Below are positions 53,499-62,734 of a stretch of 64,000 bases of DNA, in pieces. A model generated the notes under the pieces. The model ran no database searches. It saw only the letters and a program-made list of their open reading frames with translations, and was not told the origin of the DNA. The position numbers were made by a program, and so were the translations under genes. The stretch is from Massilia sp. H6 (GTDB lineage: Bacteria > Pseudomonadota > Gammaproteobacteria > Burkholderiales > Burkholderiaceae_D), in contig NZ_CP103371.1 in assembly GCF_024802625.1 (NCBI RefSeq), positions 2,294,001-2,358,000 of the forward strand. The letters run 5' to 3'. Each line of letters opens with the position of its first letter. The first letter of the stretch is position 1.

Positions 53499-54821
53499 TC
53501 AAGCTCCCTTCTGCGCCAGCTTCAAAGCGCGCTTGAGGTCGTCGATCAGGTCGTCCGCGTCTTCGAGGCCTACCGACAGGCGCATGGTGCCCTCGAGGAT
53601 GCCGCTGGCGGCCAACCCCTCGGCCGGCACCCGCAGGTGGGTAGTCGAGGCCGGGTGGATCACCAGCGACTTGGCGTCGCCCACGTTGGCCAGGTGCGAG
53701 AACACCTGCAGGCCGTCGGCGAAGCGGCGCCCGGCCGCGCGGTCGCCTTTCAGGTTGAAGGTGAACACGGCGCCACAGCCCTTGGGCAGCAGCTGCTGCG
53801 CCAGCGCGTGGTCCGGGTGCGATTCGAGCTCGGGATACGATACCGATTCGACTGCCGGGTGCGAGAGCAGGAACTGCACCACGCGGCGGGTGTTGGCGAC
53901 GTGGCGCTCCATGCGCAGGCCGAGGGTTTCGACGCCTTGCAAGATGGCAAACGCATTATGCGGACTCATGGCCGCGCCGAAGTCGCGCAAGCCTTCGCGG
54001 CGGGCGCGCAGCGCAAACGGGGCGACCGTCGATTCTTCGGCGAATACCATCCCGTGAAACCCATCGTAGGGCTCGCACAATTCGGGGAAGCGCCCGCTGG
54101 CCGCATGCGCGGCGTCCCAGTCGAAGCTGCCGCCGTCGACCAGCACGCCGCCGATCGCGGTGCCATGACCGCACAAAAATTTCGTGGCCGAATGAAACAG
54201 CAAGTCGGCGCCGAGCTCGAACGGGCGCTGCAGATACGGCGTGGTGAAGGTTGCATCGACCATCAGTGGCAGGTGATGGGCATGCGCCAGCGCGGCAATC
54301 GCCGGGATGTTCAGCACGTCCAGGCCCGGATTGCCAAGCGTCTCGCCGAACAGGACCCTGGTGTTTGGACGGATCGCGGCGCGCCAGCTGTCGATGTCGC
54401 GCGGGTCGACGAAGGTGGTCTCGATGCCGAACCGGCGCAGCGTGTAGTGCAGCAGGTTGTGCGAGCCGCCGTACAGTGCGCGCGAGGCCACGATATGGCT
54501 ACCGGCGCCGGCGATGGTCGCCAGGCCCAGGTGCATCGCGGCCTGGCCGCTGGCGGTGGCAATGCCCGCCACGCCGCCCTCGAGCGCCGCGATGCGCTCT
54601 TCGAGCACCGCATTGGTCGGGTTTGAAATGCGCGAATACACGTGGCCGGCGCGTTCCATGTTGAACAGCGACGCCGCGTGGTCCGAGTCGCGGAACGCGA
54701 ACGACGACGTGAAGTGGATCGGCGTGGCGCGCGCGCCGGTGGCCGGGTCGGGGGCGCTGCCCGCGTGCAGCGCCAAGGTATCGAAGCCGGGGTACTGGGG
54801 TCCGCTCATGGGTGAACTCAT
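53499..54821 (-). CDS. metY: O-acetylhomoserine sulfhydrylase (MetY type)
   Basis: PLP enzyme of the Cys/Met metabolism family that makes homocysteine from O-acetylhomoserine and sulfide. 440 residues, longer than MetB/MetC, as expected for MetY. Motifs: FDTLALHAGSAPDPATGARATPI, YSRISNPTNAVLEERIAALEGG, the PLP Lys in LLFHSATKFLCGHGTAIGG and ANVGDAKSLVIHPASTTH near the C-terminus. Acetyl- versus succinyl-homoserine preference is not certain. ATG 54821 is taken; ATG 54809 is also possible. It uses sulfide, which links it loosely to the sulfur cluster at 35-38 kb. Confidence 0.85.
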   Translation of the reverse strand: MSSPMSGPQYPGFDTLALHAGSAPDPATGARATPIHFTSSFAFRDSDHAASLFNMERAGHVYSRISNPTNAVLEERIAALEGGVAGIATASGQAAMHLGLATIAGAGSHIVASRALYGGSHNLLHYTLRRFGIETTFVDPRDIDSWRAAIRPNTRVLFGETLGNPGLDVLNIPAIAALAHAHHLPLMVDATFTTPYLQRPFELGADLLFHSATKFLCGHGTAIGGVLVDGGSFDWDAAHAASGRFPELCEPYDGFHGMVFAEESTVAPFALRARREGLRDFGAAMSPHNAFAILQGVETLGLRMERHVANTRRVVQFLLSHPAVESVSYPELESHPDHALAQQLLPKGCGAVFTFNLKGDRAAGRRFADGLQVFSHLANVGDAKSLVIHPASTTHLRVPAEGLAASGILEGTMRLSVGLEDADDLIDDLKRALKLAQKGA

Positions 54822-54990
54822 CCATCAATCAAGATGGGCGGCATCGTAGCATTGATTGATGGTCGCGCAACGACTTGCCGGCCATGAATTGGCGCGGTGC
54901 TGGATTTTTTGGTGGGCATCGGCTACAGTCGGTGTTATGCATCATACAAATATTCCTGGCATTACAAACCAACCGGACGGGGTGGCCAAT

Positions 54991-55443
54991 ATGAAAGTCT
55001 CCGAGATCCTGCAGGTCAAAGGCGAAATCCTGTATACCGTCACGCCCGACATGCCCCTGGCACAGGCTGCCGCGACGATGGCGGAGAAAGATATCGGTTC
55101 GCTGGTCGTCATGGAATTCGGCGACCTGGTCGGCATGCTGACCTTCCGCGAGGTGATCAAGGAGCTGCACGCCCAGGGCGGCAGCATTGGCGGGGGCACC
55201 GTGCGCAAGGTCATGGACGACAGCCCGATCACCGTCACTCCCGATACCGAAGTCAACGAGGTGCGCCGCATCATGCTCGAGAAGCATGCGCGCTACCTGC
55301 CCGTAATGAACGCCCGCACCCTGCTGGGCGTGATCTCGTTCTACGACGTGGCCAAGGCCGTGCTCGAGGCGCAGCAATTCGAGAACCGCATGCTCAAGGC
55401 ATATATCCGGGATTGGCCGGCCGAGCAGGCGGCCGAAGACTGA
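54991..55443 (+). CDS. CBS-domain protein
   Basis: A 150-residue protein consisting of a CBS pair (about 1-60 and 72-130): KVSEILQ, MAEKDIGSLVVMEFGDLVGMLTFREV, and the second copy RRIMLEKHARYLPVMNARTLLGVISFYDVAKAVL. CBS pairs bind adenosyl nucleotides and regulate other proteins; this stand-alone form has no output domain. The start at 54991 matches the family N-terminus; an open frame from 54856 adds unconserved residues. Confidence 0.88.
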   Translation: MKVSEILQVKGEILYTVTPDMPLAQAAATMAEKDIGSLVVMEFGDLVGMLTFREVIKELHAQGGSIGGGTVRKVMDDSPITVTPDTEVNEVRRIMLEKHARYLPVMNARTLLGVISFYDVAKAVLEAQQFENRMLKAYIRDWPAEQAAED

Positions 55444-55447
55444 CAGG

Positions 55448-55474
55448 GCATACGGGCCGATCCGGCCCGTATGC
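55448..55474. terminator. Hairpin between the convergent CBS and c-di-GMP genes
   Basis: GCATACGGGCCG (55448-55459) pairs with CGGCCCGTATGC (55463-55474) around a three-base loop, five bases after the CBS-gene stop and before the convergent gene's stop. There is no T tract, so it may be a weak or Rho-assisted terminator. Confidence 0.6.
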
Positions 55475-55489
55475 AGCGGCGATGCAGAT

Positions 55490-57817
55490 TTACGCCGCCT
55501 CGATCCGGGCCTGGTTCCCCAGCCACTCCACCAGCGCTTCCGGCGTCAAGGGCCGCGAGAACAGGTAGCCCTGCGCCAGCGGGCAGCCCAGGCTGCGCAA
55601 GATGTGGGCCTGGCGCTCATCCTCGACGCCTTCGGCGATCACCGACAGCCCCAGGTTGCGGCCCAGCTGGATGACCATCTCTGCAATGCTGCTGCCGCGC
55701 GCCGAGCCGGTGATCTCGGTAACAAAAGTGCGATCGATCTTGAGCCGGTCCACCTGCAGGCGCTGCAGGTGCGACAGCGAAGAAAAGCCAGTGCCGAAGT
55801 CGTCGATCGCGATCGACACGCCGGTGCGCTTGACCTGGGCCAGCTTTTCTACCAGCAGGGCCGGATCTTCCATCGCCATCGATTCGGTGATCTCCAGTTC
55901 CACGTATTCGGCGGCGGCGCCGGTATCGTCCAGCGCACGGCGCAGCATGTCGACGAAATGCGGATGGCGAAACTGCACCTGCGAGACATTGACTGACATG
56001 GTAAAGGTCCGATACCCGGCGGCGTGCAGGCGCACCAGTTCGGCCAGTGCCTGGCGCAACACCCATTCGCCGATGTCGACGATCAGGCCTGAATATTCGG
56101 CGATCGGGATAAAGCGGTCCGGTCCGATCAGGCGCCCGTCCTCGGTGCGCCAGCGCAGCAGCGCCTCGGCGCCGAAGGCGCCATTGGTGGCAAGGTCGAC
56201 CTGCGGCTGGTAGGCCAGGAACAGCTCGCCACGCTGGAAGCCGCTGCGCAGCGCATGCATCATGCGCACCCGCTCGCGAATCTCGACTCCCATGCTGCGC
56301 GAAAAATAGAAGTGGCCGGCGCGCTGGTGCGACTTGGCGCGCTTGAGGGCGATGTCGGCATCCTTGAGGGCGTCGGCGCCGCTGCCGTCATGTTCCGACA
56401 GGCGTACCAGGCCGAGCGTGGCCGAGACCTGCACGTCCTGGCCGTCGATATGGAAGGGCTCGCGAAACAGGGCCTGGATCGGCGCCGGCTGCACCACGCC
56501 GGCTTCACCCAGTACGCAGAAGATATCGCCGCCGATCCGGGCTACCTCGAGTGTGTTACTGGCGTCAGCGCCGGCGGCGCTATCGGGCTTCATGCGCGTG
56601 CGCAAGCGCTTTCCGACCGCCGCCAGCAGCAGGTCGCCGAAATGGTGGCCGAGAGCGTCGTTGGTTTCGGCGAAGTGATCAAGGTCGATCAGGGCCAGTG
56701 TTGTCAGGCCGCGCTGGGCGCTGTCCAGGACCGCGTCCAGGAGTTCGACCACGCGGGTGCGGTTCGGCAGGCCGGTCAACTGGTCGTGGAAGGCCGCCTG
56801 GTTCAGGTGCGTCACCAGTTCGACATTCTCGAGGCCGACCGTGACCATGCTGGCGAAGACGTCGAGCAGGCGGCGCTCGGTGTCGTCCAGCTTGCGCCCG
56901 AACGGGATGCAGGCAGCGAAATCGCGGCCCGCCTTGCCCGGGAAATGCAGCGACAGCCAGCCTGCGGCGTCATGGCCGCGGCGCTCGCGCAACGTGCGTT
57001 GGGCGGCAGCGACCAGCGCCTGGTGGCGCTGCGGGTTCAGTTCTCCGCCTTCGAGTTCGCCGTGTTCGCCGGCAGCGGCTACCACGCGCAGCAAGTCGGG
57101 GCGCGCGTGACCGCTGTCGCGCACGCACAGCACGCCAGCCGGCTCCTGGCCGAGCAGGGTCGCCATCTGACGCAGCACGCCGTGCGCCACGTCGCGCACC
57201 CCGTGCTGGGCCATCAACTGGGTTCCGGCCGCGAGAATATGCTCCAGGCCGGCGCAATTGGCGTCGATCACGCGCAATTGCTGGTACGAGCGTATCGCGG
57301 CCGCCACCGCGGTGTACAGCTTGGTACGGGTGAGCTCGGACTTGGTGCGGTAATCGTTGATGTCATAGCCGCGGATCGCCTCGAGCTCGGGCGCATAGCC
57401 GGGCTGACCGGTGCGCAGGATGATGCGGACCCGGCTCATGCCCAGCTCTTCGCGGATCTGGCGTACCAGCTGCAGGCCGGCGTCGGGACGCTCCATCACC
57501 ACGTCGAGCAGCACCACGGCGATGTCGGCTTCGCGCTCGAGTAGCGCGCGCGCCTCATGGGCGCTGTACGCATGCAGGAATTGCAGCGCACGGCCCTGCA
57601 TCTCGACGTTCTTCAGCGCGAACAGCGTGCTCGAGTGAACGTCGGCGTCGTCATCGACCACCAGGATCCGCCAGGTCGCAACCGGCGCCAGCGGGGCGCG
57701 CACCAGCATGCCGTCGGCAGCAGAAAGCTGGTCGGCTTCAGCGACGAAGACCAGATCGTCGTCACGGTTATCGGGCGCATCCGTCAGGTTGCCTGTTGGC
57801 GTCATCGAGGCAGGCAT
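55490..57817 (-). CDS. Response regulator with DUF3369, degenerate GGDEF and EAL domains
   Basis: A 775-residue c-di-GMP signalling protein. REC receiver domain at about 48-165 (RILVVDDDADVH, phospho-acceptor in VLLDVVMERPDAG), DUF3369 at about 190-340, GGDEF at about 345-490 with the active-site loop changed to RIGGDIF (near residue 425), and EAL at about 515-765 with an intact EAL signature (GAEALLRWRTEDG), ELEITESMAM and IDDFGTGFSSLSHL. The expected output is phosphodiesterase activity, with the GGDIF domain a regulator or pseudo-enzyme. A ribosome site (GGAGAAG) precedes the ATG. No cognate histidine kinase is adjacent. Confidence 0.93.
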   Translation of the reverse strand: MPASMTPTGNLTDAPDNRDDDLVFVAEADQLSAADGMLVRAPLAPVATWRILVVDDDADVHSSTLFALKNVEMQGRALQFLHAYSAHEARALLEREADIAVVLLDVVMERPDAGLQLVRQIREELGMSRVRIILRTGQPGYAPELEAIRGYDINDYRTKSELTRTKLYTAVAAAIRSYQQLRVIDANCAGLEHILAAGTQLMAQHGVRDVAHGVLRQMATLLGQEPAGVLCVRDSGHARPDLLRVVAAAGEHGELEGGELNPQRHQALVAAAQRTLRERRGHDAAGWLSLHFPGKAGRDFAACIPFGRKLDDTERRLLDVFASMVTVGLENVELVTHLNQAAFHDQLTGLPNRTRVVELLDAVLDSAQRGLTTLALIDLDHFAETNDALGHHFGDLLLAAVGKRLRTRMKPDSAAGADASNTLEVARIGGDIFCVLGEAGVVQPAPIQALFREPFHIDGQDVQVSATLGLVRLSEHDGSGADALKDADIALKRAKSHQRAGHFYFSRSMGVEIRERVRMMHALRSGFQRGELFLAYQPQVDLATNGAFGAEALLRWRTEDGRLIGPDRFIPIAEYSGLIVDIGEWVLRQALAELVRLHAAGYRTFTMSVNVSQVQFRHPHFVDMLRRALDDTGAAAEYVELEITESMAMEDPALLVEKLAQVKRTGVSIAIDDFGTGFSSLSHLQRLQVDRLKIDRTFVTEITGSARGSSIAEMVIQLGRNLGLSVIAEGVEDERQAHILRSLGCPLAQGYLFSRPLTPEALVEWLGNQARIEAA

Positions 57818-58021
57818 GTGCTACTTCTCCGGTGTGGCTGGGCTTTGATGTTCCTCAGTATATATGCAATTAACAACGCAAAAACCGAAAGAACCCGCTG
57901 AAACATAAAATATATATCCACACGGCAATTTTAGTGAAGCTCAGTCAATAGGTCGCCGCCATTCGCCACCGCTGCCAGACTGGTAGAATGCCAGTTCCCC
58001 ATTTCGCGTACTGAGCATTCC

Positions 58022-59116
58022 ATGTCCGGCAATTCTTTTGGCAAGCTGTTCTCCGTCACCACATTCGGCGAGTCGCATGGCCCCGCCATCGGCTGTGTCA
58101 TCGATGGCTGCCCACCGGGCATGGCCCTGAGCGAGGCCGACATCCAGCCTGAACTCGACCGTCGCAAGCCGGGCACCTCGCGTCATGTGACGCAGCGCCA
58201 GGAAGCCGATCAGGCGCAGATCCTGTCGGGTGTTTACCAGGGGGTGACCACTGGCACGCCGATCGCGCTCCTGATCCAGAACCAGGACCAGCGCAGCAAG
58301 GACTACGGCAACATCGTCGAGACCTTCCGCCCGGGACATGCCGACTATACCTATTGGCACAAGTATGGCGTGCGCGATCCGCGCGGTGGCGGGCGCTCGT
58401 CGGCCCGCCTGACCGCGCCAGTGGTCGGGGCAGGGGCCGTGGCCCGCAAGTGGCTGCGCGAGCAGTTCGGTACTGAATTTTTCGGCTGCATGCGCCAGCT
58501 GGGCGATATCGAGGTGCCGTTCCAGTCGTACGAGCATGTGCACGCCAATCCGTTCTTCGCCGCTACCGCCGATGCCGACCTGCTGGCACGCATGGAAGCG
58601 GCGATGGACGAACTTCGCCGCGCGGGCGACTCGATCGGCGCGCGCATCGACGTCGTGGCGCGCGGGGTGCCGGTCGGCTGGGGGCAACCGATCTACGACA
58701 AGCTCGATGCCGACATCGCCTATGCGATGATGGGGATCAACGCGGTCAAGGGCGTGGAAATCGGCGCCGGCTTCGCTTCGGTGGCGCAAAAGGGGTCGGA
58801 GCACGGCGACGAGCTCACCCCCGAAGGCTTCATTGGCAACAATGCGGGCGGGGTGCTGGGCGGAATTTCGAGCGGGCAGGACATCACGGTGTCGATCGCG
58901 ATCAAGCCCACCTCGTCGATCCGCACGCCGCGCCGCTCGATCGACAAGGATGGCAGCCTGGTGACGGTTGAAACCTTCGGCCGGCACGACCCCTGCGTCG
59001 GCATTCGCGCCACGCCGATCGCCGAGGCGATGCTGGCACTGGTCTTGATCGACCACGCGCTGATGCATCGCGCGCAGTGCGGGGATGTCAGGGTAGCGAC
59101 GCCGAAGCTGGGGTGA
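58022..59116 (+). CDS. aroC: Chorismate synthase
   Basis: Last enzyme of the shikimate pathway; converts EPSP to chorismate with reduced FMN. 364 residues. Signatures: [19 protein letters not shown] near the N-terminus, [21 protein letters not shown] and [16 protein letters not shown] at the end, with [12 protein letters not shown]. Divergent from the c-di-GMP gene; the 204-base gap is AT-rich and must hold both promoters, but I cannot place them with confidence. Confidence 0.97.
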   Translation: MSGNSFGKLFSVTTFGESHGPAIGCVIDGCPPGMALSEADIQPELDRRKPGTSRHVTQRQEADQAQILSGVYQGVTTGTPIALLIQNQDQRSKDYGNIVETFRPGHADYTYWHKYGVRDPRGGGRSSARLTAPVVGAGAVARKWLREQFGTEFFGCMRQLGDIEVPFQSYEHVHANPFFAATADADLLARMEAAMDELRRAGDSIGARIDVVARGVPVGWGQPIYDKLDADIAYAMMGINAVKGVEIGAGFASVAQKGSEHGDELTPEGFIGNNAGGVLGGISSGQDITVSIAIKPTSSIRTPRRSIDKDGSLVTVETFGRHDPCVGIRATPIAEAMLALVLIDHALMHRAQCGDVRVATPKLG

Positions 59117-59146
59117 ACCGGCCGCGCGGGGTGCCACCCGGCGTGG

Positions 59147-60640
59147 TCAAGCCCGGGCTGCCACCGCTTCCATCTGGTGCCGGCGCTCCACGGTCCGCAC
59201 GATCAGCCCCCGCAAATCGTTCAGTAACGAGAACTCGGTCTGGCTCAGCGCGACCGACGGGAAGCTGTTGTTCCATTCGCCATAGATGAAACCGGCCGGC
59301 TGGCCGTGGGCGCACAGCGGCACCAGGACGAAGCAGCGGGCATCGGCCAGCGAGTCTTTCCACCAGCCGGGAAGCTTGGAAGCGAACCGGGTGTCGTGGG
59401 CATTCTCGATGAAGATCACGCGGTCGCTGCCAAGCGCCGCATGGAACACGTCCGGCTCGTAGGCGTCGTCGAACGTCAGCTTGGGCATCAAGGCCTTGCT
59501 GCCTTCGCCCATGCCCAGCCGCGCTGTGTACTTGCCGTCGCGCCGGTTGCGCAAGAAAGCGAACGAGCGGGTGAACGACAGGCCCTCGTGCATGGTCTCC
59601 AGCGCCATCGACATCATCTGGCCCGGCGTGGCGGCGGCGCCGGTGTCGCGCATGTCGGCCGCGCCGCTCATCAATACCTTGTTGCCAGCCTGGCGCTTGC
59701 GCGTCGCCGCAACCTGTTCGGCGCGCTTTTCGGCTGGCTTGGCCAAGGGCGCGATCGACAGGTCGGAAGCCGCAATCAAGCGTGCCTTGCCAATTGCCTC
59801 GAGCAGGCTCGATGGCTCCACGCCCAGCAGCGGTGAGAAGCTGGCGGCCAGTTCGGCCACCCGCTCGGCGCCGCTTTCATCGTCATGCCAGAGCGCCTGC
59901 GCAGCCTGGGTGGACATGGTGCCCAATGCGGCCAGCCAGTCCTCGTGGCCGAAACCGTCGAAGCGCTCGGACGGCTCGACCCGGCGCATCCCGGCGACCA
60001 GGTTGCGCGGCAGGCCCCAGCGCTGCGCAGTAGCGCGCCCCAGCGCCTCGAGCGAGAGCCCAAGGTGCGCGTTGGCCGCGGTTTCCTCGCAGCCGGCGTC
60101 GGCCGTCTCGCGCATCCGGGCCCAGCGTTCCGGCAGGTAGAAAGCGACCATCATGCGCCCGAGCGAATGCAGGATCGAGCAGACCACGGCTTCTTCCGGG
60201 TCGCGCGAGACGGTGCTGGCCGCCACCTGTTGTGCGACCATCCCGGCCAGCACCGCCTTTTCCATCTCGATGTGGGCGGTCTCGGTGTCGGGTGTGGACC
60301 TGGCCAGTTCTTCGATCAGTTTCAGGCCCAGCGCCAGGTGGCCAATGGCTTCGGTACCGAGCACCAGTACCGCCTTCGACACCGTATTGATGCGCTGGCC
60401 GAAGGCCGAATACATGCCGCTGTTAGCCAGCCGCAGCACCTTTTGCGTCAGGACAGGATCGGACAAGACCGTCTGGGTCATCGAAAATTCGCGCTCGTCC
60501 TCGCCGCGCATCGATGCCAGGATCGCGGTGATGGCCTTGGTGAATCCGGGCATGTCGCCTTGCCTGCGGGTGCGCTCCCACAACAGGGAGAGAGTGGCGT
60601 CGGCTTGGTGCGAGACCGGGTTGGCAGCTGGTGTCGTCAT
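59147..60640 (-). CDS. HDOD-domain protein with C-terminal GAF-like region
   Basis: A 497-residue cytosolic signalling protein. The HDOD domain (about 30-230) has LSDPVLTQKVLRLANSGMYS, INTVSKAVLVLGTEAIGHLAL and EEAVVCSILHSLGRMMVAFY; the usual HD metal residues are not catalytic in this family. The C-terminal third (about 340-490; FTRSFAFLRNRRDGKYTARLGMG, FVLVPLCAHGQPAGFIYGEW) looks like a GAF-type sensor. Its ATG overlaps the stop of the upstream GGDEF/EAL gene by ATGA, so they are translated together. HDOD proteins often tune motility or c-di-GMP signalling. Confidence 0.87.
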   Translation of the reverse strand: MTTPAANPVSHQADATLSLLWERTRRQGDMPGFTKAITAILASMRGEDEREFSMTQTVLSDPVLTQKVLRLANSGMYSAFGQRINTVSKAVLVLGTEAIGHLALGLKLIEELARSTPDTETAHIEMEKAVLAGMVAQQVAASTVSRDPEEAVVCSILHSLGRMMVAFYLPERWARMRETADAGCEETAANAHLGLSLEALGRATAQRWGLPRNLVAGMRRVEPSERFDGFGHEDWLAALGTMSTQAAQALWHDDESGAERVAELAASFSPLLGVEPSSLLEAIGKARLIAASDLSIAPLAKPAEKRAEQVAATRKRQAGNKVLMSGAADMRDTGAAATPGQMMSMALETMHEGLSFTRSFAFLRNRRDGKYTARLGMGEGSKALMPKLTFDDAYEPDVFHAALGSDRVIFIENAHDTRFASKLPGWWKDSLADARCFVLVPLCAHGQPAGFIYGEWNNSFPSVALSQTEFSLLNDLRGLIVRTVERRHQMEAVAARA

Positions 60641-62385
60641 GGTTTTCCCGGGCCTAGCTCGCCCGGCAGTAATTCGGTGTAAAGATTTTCTTTAAGGGCG
60701 GCCAGCGCCACATGCGCCGGCATCGGCTTGCCGGTCAGGTAGCCCTGCACGTAGTGGCAGCCAAGCTTGCCAAGCCAGGCGAGCTGTTCCTCGGTCTCGA
60801 CGCCTTCGGCCACTACCGACAAGTCGAGGTGGCGGGCGATGTCGAGCACCGCGCTGCAGATCGCCCCGTCCTTGGTGGCATGCGGCAGGTCTTTCACGAA
60901 GGCGCGATCGATCTTGAGCACCGAAATCGGAAAGCGCTTCAGGTAGGCCAGCGACGAATAACCGGTACCGAAATCGTCGATCGCGATGCGCGCGCCGCGT
61001 TCGGCCATCTTGGTCAGCACTGCTTCGGCATGGACAGGGTCGACCATCAGCGTGCCCTCGGTGATCTCGAGCACCAGCTGGCTGCCCCGGGCCCCGGAAA
61101 GCGCCAGCGCGTCATCCAGCACTGCCAGGAACGTATCGTTCCTGAACTGGCGCGGGCTGATGTTCACCGAGATGTACAGATCGCGCCCGGCGACTTGCTC
61201 GAACTGGCGGATCTGCATGCAGGCCGCCTTCAGTGCCCAGGCCCCCAGCAGGTTGATCAAGCCATTGTTCTCGGCGATAGGAATGAAGCGTACCGGCGGC
61301 ACCATGCCCAGGGTCGGATGCTTCCAGCGCATGAGCGTCTCGAAGCCCTCGATGGTGCGTGAGCCGGCATCGACGATCGGCTGGAAGTAAAGCTGGAATT
61401 CGCCCTCGCGCACCGCGTTGAACATCGCCGCCTCGAGCGAGATGTCGTGCTCGGGCGGGCCGTAGTCGCTCGGGCTGTAGGTGACGGAGCGCGCCTTGCC
61501 AGTTTCCTTGGCGCGCGTCATGGCGGTGTCGGCCAGCGTCACCAGCCGCACTTCGTCTTCGGCGTGCTCGGGATAGGTGGCAACGCCGATCGAACCGGCC
61601 AGGTGAATGGTATGGCCGTCGATTTCGAACGGCGCCTGTAGCGTCGCCATCAGGCGCCCGGTGACCAGCTTGATCTGCGCCTTGCAGGCGGTGCCTGGCA
61701 AGACCGCGACGAATTCGTCGCCGCCGACCCGCGCCAGCGTGTCGCTGTCGCGCAGCGTGCGACGCAGGCGGCTGGCGGCCATGCGCAGCACCGCGTCGCC
61801 GATCGCATGACCCAGACCATCGTTGACTTTCTTGAAGCCGTCCAGGCCTATGGTGGCGACTGCGAAGCCCTGGCCGGAGCGGCGCGCATTGGCGATCACC
61901 ATGCGGATCCGGTCCGACAGCAGCACCCGGTTGGGCAGTTCGGTGAGGGCGTCATGGGTCGCCATGTGGCGCAGGCGTTCTTCGGTCGCGTGCTGGGCCG
62001 ACATGTCGCGGCCGATTACCAGTAACGGCGCGTCGTCGCCGCTATCGATCATGGCGATGCGCCATTCGAACCAGACATCGCGCTCGCCGCAGCGCAGGCG
62101 CGCTTCGACCACGGCCGGTTCGCCGCTGGCGGCGCAGCCGGCCAGTGCCTGCTGCAGCGCGAGTCGGTCGACATCATGGACCAGCGCGGCGAGGGAGTGC
62201 TTGTGCGGCTCGGCGCCGCTCAGGGCGTGTGCGCGCCGGCTCGCGACCCTTAGCAGGCCGCCAGGCGTGACGCGAAACACGGCGTCGCCGGCGGCTTCCA
62301 GCAGGCTCTCGATCAGCGCCAGCCCCGCCGGCTTGGGTGTCCTGGACGCGCATGACAGCGGTGCGACGGTGGAACTGGTGTGCAT
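60637..62385 (-). CDS. PAS-GGDEF-EAL protein (c-di-GMP cyclase/phosphodiesterase)
   Basis: A 582-residue protein with an N-terminal PAS domain (about 24-130; ESLLEAAGDAVFRVTPGG), a GGDEF domain with an intact RVGGDEFVAVLPG loop (about 140-305) and an EAL domain (about 318-570) whose signature reads FETLMRWKHP, that is ETL, with the catalytic Glu kept. NISPRQF, LEITEGTLM and IDDFGTGYSSLAYLKRF support an active phosphodiesterase site. No membrane helix is seen, so it is cytosolic. Which activity dominates cannot be said from sequence. Coupled to the HDOD gene. Confidence 0.92.
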   Translation of the reverse strand: MHTSSTVAPLSCASRTPKPAGLALIESLLEAAGDAVFRVTPGGLLRVASRRAHALSGAEPHKHSLAALVHDVDRLALQQALAGCAASGEPAVVEARLRCGERDVWFEWRIAMIDSGDDAPLLVIGRDMSAQHATEERLRHMATHDALTELPNRVLLSDRIRMVIANARRSGQGFAVATIGLDGFKKVNDGLGHAIGDAVLRMAASRLRRTLRDSDTLARVGGDEFVAVLPGTACKAQIKLVTGRLMATLQAPFEIDGHTIHLAGSIGVATYPEHAEDEVRLVTLADTAMTRAKETGKARSVTYSPSDYGPPEHDISLEAAMFNAVREGEFQLYFQPIVDAGSRTIEGFETLMRWKHPTLGMVPPVRFIPIAENNGLINLLGAWALKAACMQIRQFEQVAGRDLYISVNISPRQFRNDTFLAVLDDALALSGARGSQLVLEITEGTLMVDPVHAEAVLTKMAERGARIAIDDFGTGYSSLAYLKRFPISVLKIDRAFVKDLPHATKDGAICSAVLDIARHLDLSVVAEGVETEEQLAWLGKLGCHYVQGYLTGKPMPAHVALAALKENLYTELLPGELGPGKP

Positions 62386-62734
62386 TCTTGTGGTTCTGCC
62401 TCAGGGTTCAGCCTCCTGGTCGCCGTGGCACCGGCGCCAGCAGGCGTATTCCAGCCGTATCTCAATCTTGTAAGCCTATCAAGCGACTGGTCGCGACAGC
62501 ATCGAAAGATTCCAAAAAGCACTAATCAAGACAATGACCTGCACGCCAACGCTTCTTCTTGCGCTAGCGCAGCTGCTTGCGTTGCCAGGCGCTTTACGTT
62601 AGCGTGCTTGTTGCTTAGACAAGTGCGCCCGCATCTGCCATTGTCGCCGATTCTTGCAACTTAGCAAATTATTGCTTGCGTGTTCGCCATCAAATTGATG
62701 CTTACGTGCAACATCACGCCGAAAGACCCGTGGA
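62386..62734. other. Intergenic region between the GGDEF/EAL gene and aidB
   Basis: A 349-base non-coding stretch, less GC-rich than the flanks, that must contain divergent promoters. It holds a perfect 12-base palindrome (TGCGCTAGCGCA, 62560-62571), several loosely similar GCTTGCGT-like words, and a short unsupported reading frame at 62534-62602. No RNA gene or clear promoter could be identified. Confidence 0.5.

Noticed and set aside
54822..54990. Possible SAM-type riboswitch before metY
   Set aside because: The gap to the divergent CBS gene is only 169 bases and shows none of the conserved SAM-riboswitch helices or a terminator hairpin.
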